DNA of 28,683 bases from Penium margaritaceum (taxonomy: Eukaryota; Streptophyta; Zygnematophyceae; Desmidiales; Peniaceae). This document shows, piece by piece, positions 19,854 through 27,905 of the stretch. Where the stretch lies: NCBI GenBank assembly GCA_023375785.1, contig SZWC01018807.1, positions 21,034-49,716 on the forward strand, read 5' to 3'. A model generated the notes under the pieces. The model was given only the letters and a program-made list of their open reading frames with translations, did not search any database and had not been told where the DNA came from. How positions within the stretch are numbered: the stretch's first letter is position 1; each line of letters opens with the position of its first letter. Position numbers and translations under genes: made by a program.

Positions 19854-20738
19854 ATGGTGCCAGTGCCTGACAAAAGCAAAGGCCTCGAAGACCCCTCCTC
19901 TTCCTCCTCATCAGGCATCATGAGTCCACGATCGCAGTCACTCACGATCCACGAGCTTCGTCAAATGCAGGATGAGATACACCGGCAGTAGTAGCGACAG
20001 AGTGATGCATTGTAGGAGATTACTTAGCTACCACGGGGTCGTTTGGGGGCCTCACAGCAGCCACCAGGAGGCTGTATTAGAGCTATACCGTACACAACAC
20101 TACAGCCTCAGCAATGCTCATCATAGGTTGACACTTGGGATGAGGAGGAGATAGAGGATGACACACGCGAGGATGACATTTGTGTCCTTGAGGAGCGCAT
20201 TTGTGAGCTATGTCTGGGGTCACAGCCTCTTACCCCGCCAACTTCTCACCGTCAGGATCAGGCACGTCGTTCAGCGGCATTCACCTTTGGTAGTGTTTCT
20301 CTCAATGATGGTCTCCTTATATCCAGTGCATCATCATCTGAGCCTAAGGTTGCCCTCCCCACGAAGCGGCAACTGAAGGACTTTGAGACACCTCCACCCC
20401 GTTACGATAGCAACAAGGGATTTGACTGTTGGGAGACCTTGTTTCAGGTGTGGGCCAAATGTGAGGGCATCTGGCCTTACTACCACAGCAAGTACAAGAC
20501 TTGCCACGCTCACCAGGTCCAGACAGTAGCGAGATCAATGAGCAGTCTTCTATACGCCATGCCACGGGAGACTGTGGTCGACTTCCGCCCCTTTCTGGGT
20601 GGGACCAAGACAGGGACTAGAGCAGATCCACGCCAAGGCTGGGAGCTGACCATGAAACTTCTCGCTGCGGAGACCCATGCTACGAGGGCGGCCCGAGTGC
20701 ATGAGTTTCACTCCCTCCGTCAGGGTCCCACAAGGTGA
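19854..20738 (+). pseudogene. gag: Element 2 gag, degenerate
   Basis: The ATG at 19854 directly follows an in-frame TAG and opens a frame beginning MVPVPDKSKGLEDPSSSSSS, with LTIHELRQMQDEIHRQ further on. Two adjacent TAG codons (19989, 19992) then interrupt it, probably former CAG in a Gln run, and more stops follow. The same frame later holds LKDFETPPPRYD, FDCWETLFQVWAK, WPYY and MPRETVVDF, which align with element 1 gag. It ends with TGA at 20736, where a frame change leads into the Lys-rich, zinc-knuckle part. The start is well supported by the upstream stop and the acidic, Ser-rich N-terminus, but no protein evidence is available. Confidence 0.78.
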
Positions 20739-21679
20739 TACAATGGCCAGCCAAGGAAAGAAGGAGAAGAAGGGACACAAGAAGGGACAGTAGCAGCAAA
20801 AATTCTAGCAGTAGTAGCAGCAGTGGTCATCTCGTAGTCGTAGCGGACGTTCTGTCCATTCACAAGGCCAAGAAGGGCAAGGGCCCTCAAAAGAAGCAGC
20901 AACAGAAGCCGACTGGGTCCACTGGTGGTGGCTCAGCCCGCCACAACTGTGGCCAGACAAGACACAGGTGGTACAGTTGCCCGTTACTGACGGACAAGGT
21001 GCGCATCATCGCCACCATGCGTTGCCAGTGTGAGCGCCATCTTGCCTCCACCGCCATCGTTATTTCTGGCCCTGACACCTCTACGCCGTCCAGCAGCACC
21101 ACTCCTCCAAAAGCCCCGCTGGTCCCACCGTCGCTAGCTCCACAACATCATCCGCAGCCTTCGGTATTTCCCTTTCCATCTCTGGCACAGTCCTCCTTCT
21201 ATCCGGGCTCCAGCGCTATCACCCCGCATTACGTCTACACTCTCGGACCGTCCACCTGCGAGCGTCAGTTGGAGCAGTTCATCACGCTCCAGCTCAGCCT
21301 GCCTCTCTCTCCCCCTCAGGGAAGTGTGAATTGTGTCACCTCCTACCTGTCCGCCCTGCCTTGCATGGTTGAGACTGAGGTGCGATCATGTCCCGCTTTC
21401 CCATCTGCCTCATCGTCTCTTGTGCCCTCCACCCCTCTCTATGACAACATCGTGTGGCTTGATGATTGGCAGTCTCGGTTCGCGCCACCGTCCACCACAT
21501 TTGTGACCTTTGCTTGCTGTCATGTGATTGTTAGTGATTTGGTGACTCCCGTCCAGGACCCTGCCGAGACCTGGATCATCGACTCCGAGGCCACGCATCA
21601 CATGACCGCCTCTCGCGAGGCCTTCACTGTGCTTGGTCCTGTTGGCGATGTGTCAGGTGTCTGGACGGGCTCTAAATAG
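20735..21679 (+). pseudogene. pol: Element 2 nucleocapsid and protease
   Basis: At 314 codons this is the longest uninterrupted frame in the window. A basic/Ser-rich start leads to KAKKGKGPQKKQQQKP, then a zinc knuckle at 20939-20980 whose first Cys is Arg (CGC), giving R-x2-C-x4-H-x4-C. A long Pro/Ser-rich spacer is followed by TWIIDSEATHHMT, in which the protease D-S-G triad is D-S-E (21591-21599). Element 1 keeps both the Cys and the Gly, so these are losses in this copy. The frame ends at TAG 21677, where element 1 has CAG (6795). Confidence 0.88.
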
Positions 21680-22984
21680 GTGTTACCTGTGTACGACATT
21701 GGCATCGTTCGTTGCCGTGGTCCTGCCAGTGATGTTTTCGTGACCAACGTCGTCTTCGTCCCACGTCTTGAGCTCAGCCTTCTGTCTGTCATTGCCCTTG
21801 ACCGTATGAGCATGAAAGTTCTGTACGCGCGTGGCGTTGGCACTATGTCGCTACGTCCGTCCGGTCTTGTCGCTCTGCACGCCACTGCCCGTGGCAACCT
21901 ATGGCACGTACCTCGTCTGTCCTCCCATCCCTCCATCCCCTTCCCGTCCGCCTCGACGGGTCATGTCTTTGTCACGAGCACACTGTCCCCGTAGCATACA
22001 CGTCTCTTGCACCACCGCATTTGCCACATGCACTTTGCTGCGGTCAATAGCATGCTCTGCACCCAGCCGGCCAAAGGCCTAGACCCCGCCTCCTTCCCCT
22101 GGCCGTGCCCCACAGAGTACACTGATTGCGCTCAGGGTAAGATGCACCACTCCACCTACCCTCGGTCAATCTCAAGTGCGTCTACCCTTGTGAACCTCGT
22201 CCACTCCGATGTCATGGGTCCTCTCCCTACCGAGTCTGTCAAGGAGCATGGCCGCTATGTTCTCACCCTCACTGACGACTACACTCTCTGTCGCTAGGTC
22301 TTCTGCCTTCGGCAGAAGAGCGATGTCGCTCAGACCATTCGGGACTGGCTTGGTCATACCAAGCGCGAGTATGGTCATCCTCTCCGCCGCTTTCACTCAG
22401 ATTGCGATGGCGAGTACATGGGAGAGACCACGACTTTCCTCGCCTCCCACGGTATCCACCATGAGACGTCGACACCTTACACACTGGCCCACAACGACGT
22501 CTCCGAGTGGTGGAACCGCACCATGGTTGACACCGTCTCCACCATTTGAGTCGAATCTGGCCTCTCCGATGGCTTCTACTTTGAGGCCATGGCCTACATG
22601 ACGTGGGTCTGGAATTGGATTCCCCACGGATCCCTTCCCCGCCAATCGACGCCGTACCAGCACTGGTGCGGTCAGATTGCTGACCTCCGTCCAGCTCATG
22701 TCTGGGACGGTGTGGCCATTGTGTGGCTACCTGTCCCACAGTAGGACGGCAAGCTCGCCCCCAGTGGGCATCCTTGCACCTTCCTTGGTGTTTCCCGTCA
22801 GTCCAAGGCCTGGCGCTTCTGGGATCCTTCTCGGCACTGCATTGTTGACAGTCGTGATACCCACTTCTTTGAGGCGCTTTTCCCTCGCAACCTCGTTCGC
22901 TCCGGCTCATCGGTGTCCCTCCCATCGTGGGGGGGGAGGGGTGAGTCCGTTCCCCATCCTACCGCTTCGGGTAGTACATCACAT
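21680..22984 (+). pseudogene. pol: Element 2 integrase, nonsense-interrupted
   Basis: It continues in the same frame as the protease. LHHRICHMH and DCAQGKMH form the zinc-binding part, LVHSDVMGP and LTLTDDY carry the two Asp, and VSEWWNRTM carries the catalytic Glu, so the D,D,E set is complete. WNWIPHG and STPYQHW follow, then FLGVSRQSKAWRFWDP. The only breaks are stops at 21992 (TAG), 22295 (TAG), 22547 (TGA) and 22742 (TAG). No frameshift is needed across this 1.3 kb, in contrast with the element 1 integrase. Confidence 0.88.
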
Positions 22985-23164
22985 GGTCCCTCCAAGATGG
23001 TAGCCCCAGTCGCGTCTGTTGGCCCCTCCGGGCCGGCAGCCCCTGTCGCGCCCGCTTGCTCATCCTGGTCAACAGCCTCAGTCGCATCCGTTGGCCCCAT
23101 CGGGCTGGCAGCCCAAGTCGCGTGTGCTGGCCCCTCCAGGCCGGCAGCCCCAGTCGCGTCCACC
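22985..23164 (+). repeat. Five 36-bp repeats in the element 2 linker
   Basis: The units start at 22985, 23021, 23057, 23093 and 23129, exactly 36 bp apart, each coding for a variant of the 12-residue GPSGPAAPVASV. Position and period equal those of the twelve-unit array of element 1, but the unit sequences have drifted. Confidence 0.88.
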
Positions 23165-24795
23165 ACCAGGCAGCAGCCTCCAACCCAGGCAGTCTGTGAG
23201 TGCGCAGACCACCATACCACGCACTGTGGCACCTCGGCCTCCCGCTCTCCACGTGTCTCTTCCACTCCTACGATAGTGAGTGGGGACCGTGGCACCAAGG
23301 CCTTCAGCCTAACCATTTCAGCCATCATTACAGACCTCCACCCAGCCTCCGCATTGGGCTATGTCATGCTCCATCAGGAGCATCAACATGCTGTCACGGC
23401 TTTACTCACACATCTCCCTCTTGGAGCCCAAGATGCACACGCCCTTGCGGTCTGCTCCACGGCGTGCCTGGAGGATCCAGCCACCCTGTGCGAGGCTCAA
23501 GCCTCCGCCGAGGCCACACATTTGGATGCTGCCTACGCAGACGAGCTCGCTGCTATGCGACAGCACCACGTGTATGACCTCTTCGATCTCCCTCCAGGAC
23601 GGAAGGCCATCGGTGCCAAGTAGGTCTTCCGGCACAAGTGGAAGCTGGACGGGTCCTTGGACAAGTACAAGGCCCGCCTCACAGCCAAGGGGTTTGCTCA
23701 GGTCCCTGGGGTTGATTACGACCAGATATTTGCCCTAGTTGGTCAATTCTCCACTAGCTCAGCGCTCTTCAGCCTAGTTTCCCAGCACAGGTGGGAGCTG
23801 CATTAGATGGACGTGAGCAACGCTTTCCTCCATGGCTCGCTGGAGTGTGAAGAGCTTTACATGGTACAGCTCCAGGCTTCGACGACGGCACTGGGAAGGT
23901 CACGCTGCTGCGAAAGGCTCTCTATGGCCTAAAGCACTTGCCACGGTGTAGTAATCAGGAGAGTAGTCGCACGCTACTATAGCGGCCTCCACAGCGGCAT
24001 CCGACACAGTATTGTTGACCTTGCACTGTTCATCACCCCGCGAGGCCATACCTTCGCCGATGTCCTGGTGTACGTTGACGATCTCCTCATTGCATCGCCA
24101 CACGTGGTTGCCTTCCAGCGCATCAATAACCTGCAGCACACCGCCTACAAGATGAAAGATCTGGGGTCTGCTCGAGTCTTCCTGGGCATGGAGCTCGAGT
24201 AGGNGGCACTGGGAAGGTGGGGCTGCTGTGAAAGGCTCTCTATGGCTTAAAGCAGTTGCCACGGTGTAGTAATCAGGAGATTAGTCGCACGCTCCTCTGT
24301 AGCGACCTCCACGGCGGCCTCCGACACAGTATTGTTGACCTTGCACTGTTCATCACCCCGCGAGGCCATACCTTCGCCGATGTCCTGGTGTACGTTGACG
24401 ATCTCCTCATTGCATCGCCACACGTGGTTGCCTTCCAGCGCATCAATAACCTGCAGCACACCGCCTACAAGATGAAAGATCTGGGGTCTGCTCGAGTCTT
24501 CCTGGGCATGGAGCTCGAGCAGGGTCACTCCCAGGGCATCCTGCATGTCCATCAGGCTACCTATGTACAGACTCTATCCACTCTCTTCGCCGAGGAATTG
24601 CCCCTCGTGTCAAGCGCATCCTTACCCATGTCACCCGATGGCCAAGCGAAGCTGAAGTGCTCTCACTCAGTCGTTGTGGCGGAGCCAGTTGACGTGACCT
24701 CGTATCTGCGAGTCATCATGTCACTAATGTTCCTGGCCACGACGACGCGCCCAGATATCGCGTTTGCCGTCAACCTCATGGCTCATTTCTCTTAG
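23165..24795 (+). pseudogene. pol: Element 2 reverse transcriptase, with internal duplication
   Basis: The recognisable order is DLFDLPPGRKAIGAK, then TAG at 23621 where element 1 has TGG (Trp). LDKYKARLTAKGFAQ, VDYDQIFALV, a TAG at 23804, MDVSNAFLHGSL and ELYMVQ follow. A frame change follows near 23880. The intact catalytic box YVDDLLIAS occurs twice (about 24070 and 24390), because about 320 bp is tandemly duplicated. The second copy continues into MKDLGSARVFLGMELEQ, HVHQATYVQTL and RPDIAFAVNLMAHFS, the end of RVT_2. The YVDD is intact here but lost in element 1. Confidence 0.87.
23887..24521 (+). repeat. Tandem duplication of ~320 bp with an N at the joint
   Basis: The sequence from GGCACTGGGAAGG at 23887 to GAGCTCGAG at 24199 is repeated from 24205 to 24519, with the ambiguous base N at 24204 exactly between the copies. 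The last ~200 bp of the two copies look identical, while the first ~100 bp differ at about a dozen sites. An assembly join of two overlapping reads or alleles would leave this pattern. Confidence 0.85.
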
Positions 24796-25360
24796 CAGCC
24801 GCATCACCTCCACTTCAAGGCTGCGATGCGAGCATTGCGCTATGTCATCTCGACTCCATGGCGATGTCTCATGTTCCTCCGATAGCCATCTCTTCACTGT
24901 GGGCTACACCGACGGTGATTGGGCAGGTAGTCCAGACGGTAAGAGTTGCACAAGTTGGATCTTTGAGCTCGGCGACACAGCTGTGTCCTCGCGTAGTGGC
25001 AAGGAGGGGTGCATGGCACGCAGCACTAATGAGGCTGAGTACGTAGCCCTTGGTTCAGGCGCATGTGCGAGCGTGTGACTGCGTCGGTTGTTGTCCAAGT
25101 TGTGCCGGTTCGTCGCAACCAACGCGTGGCATTGTGACAATGAGAGTGCCATGGCCATCGCTAACAATGAAGGTGTGCATGACACACGCACAAAGCACAT
25201 CAATGTTGAGTATCACAATGTGCGTTTGTTGTTGCATGACGGTAGCGTCAGCATTGTGTGGGTTGAGACAGAATGGTAGCTGGCTGAATTCTTGACCAAG
25301 AAACTGAAGCGCGACTCGTTCAAGAAGGCTGTGAGTTCACTCTGTGTGCGTCTGTGAGTT
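24764..25360 (+). pseudogene. pol: Element 2 RNase H and pol C-terminus
   Basis: One frame carries YTDGDWAGSPDGKSCTSWIF, SRSGKEGCMA, NEAEYVALGSG and then, after TGA at 25076, LRRLLSKLC, CDNESAMAIANNEGVHDTRT and INVEYHNV. After TAG at 25277 it reads LAEFLTKKL. The catalytic Asp of D-x-D-W and Glu of AEYVALG are present. Element 1 has TGG (10148) and CAG (10348) at the two stop positions. No frameshift is needed from about 24764 to 25360. Confidence 0.88.
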
Positions 25361-25454
25361 GCACTCTTTGTTTTGGCCTGCGTCTCTATGTGCCCTAGGG
25401 GAGCCTGTCTGTTGAATGTGTCGCTGTCCGCCCATGTGCACTGCGCTTGTATGT

Positions 25455-25464
25455 CATGGGGGAG
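25455..25464 (+). other. Polypurine tract of element 2
   Basis: CATGGGGGAG stands directly before the 3' LTR and matches the CGTGGGGGAG of element 1. Confidence 0.8.
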
Positions 25465-26316
25465 TATTGGTTTTTTTTTCACATCTCTCTTTGTGCTCTG
25501 TTGTGTCCTCTCGGCTTATGCACATTGGCGTGCAGATGACTGACGGCGAGACTCAACGCTGCTGGAGTGTCGGCCGGTGGAGCCGACGCACGCTGAGGTC
25601 TACATGCAGTTCGCTAGAGCCTCCTCCCTGCGACAACATGCTCAGCTCCATCGGCAGGCCTCCTCGGCGGTCGGGCCACCGGCGGTCACTGCCACTGCAG
25701 ATACTGTCTCCATGCATTTAGCGCTCGATCTATCTATACTATTGCATCTGCAGCGTCATGCTCTGCCTTGAGTCCATGTCTCATGTTGCATGGCATTGTC
25801 TGGCATCATGGACCATCGTTGGCACCTCCTAGGTTCGGGCAACCATAACTCTTTGATGCTGTTTTTCTGATTGCTTATGACCGCAGGACTACATTTGCAG
25901 CATCATTATTATGGTATAGTCCAGCTTTCAGGCAAAACGGACGACGCCCAGGTTTTGGGTTGTCGGCCGTCTGGCTGGGCTCACCGAAAAAACCCTGCAT
26001 GCCAAAAAACAGGTCTGTCTGTTTTCTTCTTGGCTGGTTAGTTGGGTAACAAGTTGTACAAAGCTGGGGGGAGCTAGAACTTGGAGGGATCCCCCATTGT
26101 TGTTCATTCTTCATTCCTAACCGGCCACTTCTAGTTTTCAGCTGCTTTCTGACGCTAACACTGGCGCATGCGTTTGTGAGTAACAAACCCAATGCATGCA
26201 GACCTAGACCTTAGAGCGGGAGACCGAGGGGGCAGTAGACTAAGCAACGAGTGTGGAAGCCCGCAAGTTGTAGCAAGAACGTTGCTTCCTCAACTTGCTG
26301 CCTAGCATTTCCAGCT
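25465..26316 (+). repeat. 3' LTR of element 2
   Basis: It starts TATTGG (TGTTGG with one change) and is collinear with the element 1 LTRs: ACATCTCTC, CTCTGTTGTGTCCTC, GTGCAGATGACTGACGGCGAGAC, then AGGCAAAACGGACGACGCCC, and CTAAGCAACGAGTGTGGAAG towards the end. It ends in CATTTCCAGCT. It has drifted further from the element 1 LTRs than those have from each other. Confidence 0.88.
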
Positions 26317-26376
26317 TCATGTACAGAAGCTAAGAGGACACAATAGAGCACACTGAGAGATGCGAAAAAACCAACA

Positions 26377-26589
26377 CCGCCGTTCACCGCGTGAACTATT
26401 TATGCAATCTACTTGTCAGTTATTACTTCTCTTTGCATTCAGTAAGCTGTTGGAGCTTATGAGACTTTGCGCGTCCCCTAGCCTGACCCTTCTTGTTTCT
26501 TGCACTTGCTTGCTTGCTAGTGTGCCAGGTGATTGGACACTCTCGCCATGCTAGCAACGGCAAGGTTAGGTAGCTTCCTAGCAGCTTCT
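26377..26589 (+). repeat. Fragment of LTR-like unit B
   Basis: It aligns with 18796-19010. Shared blocks include ATGAGACTTTGCGCGTC, TTGTTTCTTGCAC and CGGCAAGGTTAGG. Neither end of unit B is present, so it is an internal fragment. It begins 60 bp after the element 2 3' LTR, so copies of unit B lie on both sides of element 2 in the same orientation. Confidence 0.85.
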
Positions 26590-26621
26590 GTACGGGGTGT
26601 TGGCTTTGGTTTACATGGAGA

Positions 26622-26770
26622 CCCCCCATTTGTTGAAGGGGAACTTGCTGGGCCTTGCTATTGTGGGGCTTCGCAGGAGCTTGTGCAAAATTTAAACCCT
26701 AAAAATAGAATGTAATTCGGGTGAGGGTTCGACGAAGGTTTTCATGTAAATAGAGGGTTTTTTGCATGTT
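26622..26770. repeat. Dispersed short repeat, copy C
   Basis: CCCCCCATTTGTTGAAGGGG followed by CTTGCTGGGCCTTGCTATTG aligns with copy B (15702). AATAGAGGGTTTTTTGC further on matches the end of copy B. Confidence 0.6.
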
Positions 26771-27905
26771 ATAAAAACAAAAAAGATAATGAGCGTTTCC
26801 GCTCCACCTTCAAAACGGGCGTTTTCGCTCGATCGCGATTAAGCGATGACATCTTTGTTGTTTTTTTTTTTACACACAAAATCCCTTTGTCTGATATAGT
26901 GTTTTACAAAACCCAATATGAAAGCAGGGATTTTTTGTTTCAAATTGAAGAAAGCAAAGTGGTCTTCGCTCGATCGCGATTCTTGCGTGGGAGCGAGAAT
27001 CGCGAGTGGGTTGACATGCTGGACCTCGCTTTGCTCCATCAGTGGCGCATGCCGCGCATCAAGCATGGTGAAGCAATCGGGCAGTCTGTTTATAATTTTC
27101 AAATCGCAGGTTTGTAGGGTCCAAGATTTTTAAGCGCTGGGTAGGGTGTCACTAACCATTTAACAGATTGGGTAGAACAGTTGTTATGCCCGTGCTGCAA
27201 ATGTGCATTAAAGGGGGAAGAGCAGTCTGCTCAGGTCCATGTATGCTCTTCCCGCCATGAATGGCGGAGAAAGCATACATCCAGTGGTGGATTTGCGATG
27301 GATAACGATCCAGCATGAGTGCCTGTTCCATCGCAGTTATGGACTTTGGTTCGCCGCTCATCGGGCAAATCGCATCCTAGCCGTCACCCAAGAGAATCGT
27401 CGTGCATTGCGAGGATCAGCTAACAGCAGCCCATGAAACCAGTTTTTCGACGTTGAGCTGGCAGGGCCATGACGTAGAAAGGATGGAGAGGCAGTGCTGT
27501 CCAGTCAGCATGACGGTGGCGTCGTCTCGCTCCCGGCCGGTTGGTGGAAAATGTCATGAGACGGGAAATTGACGACAGTGTCCAACGACCGGCAAGCCGG
27601 CAAACCGCCGACGATTTGGCCGGCTCTTGGGAAGATCCGCCACCTGCCGCCGCTAATCGTCGGTAAAGCATCGCATCCGGTTCGCAGCGACATGGGCCAA
27701 CACTGACGTGTCCAGCTTCTTGTGGTTCGAAAAGCAGTAGGGTGAAGCAGGGGAGGCGCAGCTGGAGGAGCTCAATTACGCGAATGAACAAGACAATCCA
27801 TGGTTTGCGAAGGATAATTGCGATCATAGTGGAAAAGTGTCACTCGTTTGATCTCTGTACGTTCGATGCTCTCACAGTGTTACCGATGCTTTGTTTGAAA
27901 GGTAG
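26771..27905. other. Unassigned stretch with small inverted repeats
   Basis: TTCGCTCGATCGCGATT occurs at 26826-26842 and 26965-26981. The second copy starts a perfect 10-bp hairpin TCGCGATTCT/AGAATCGCGA (26974-26983 with 26996-27005). Two overlapping inverted repeats lie at 27215-27278. The longest frame is 135 codons on the minus strand (27420-27827), with a Leu-rich N-terminus and no recognised family. I do not claim a gene here. Confidence 0.45.

Larger units (their letters stand above)
19067..26316 (+). mobile_element. Element 2: degenerate Ty1/copia element lacking its own 5' LTR
   Basis: gag, protease, integrase, linker repeats, RT, RNase H, polypurine tract and 3' LTR follow in copia order and match element 1 throughout. 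The 3' LTR belongs to the element 1 LTR family. No copy of that LTR and no TGGTATCAGAGCC site occur upstream. The left limit is therefore unknown and is set here at the end of LTR-like unit B. Most of pol lies in one frame broken by TAG and TGA codons. Protease and zinc-knuckle residues are also mutated, so it cannot act on its own. Confidence 0.88.

Noticed and set aside
22269-22925. Minus-strand 218-codon frame
   Set aside because: It lies opposite the integrase of element 2, which has clear motifs on the plus strand.
6086-25279. A variant genetic code with TAG read as glutamine, because TAG often replaces CAG
   Set aside because: TAG also stands at a conserved Trp (23621, TGG in element 1). 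TAA replaces the catalytic Tyr at 9492 and TGA replaces Trp at 25076. Mutational decay explains all of these and a code change does not.
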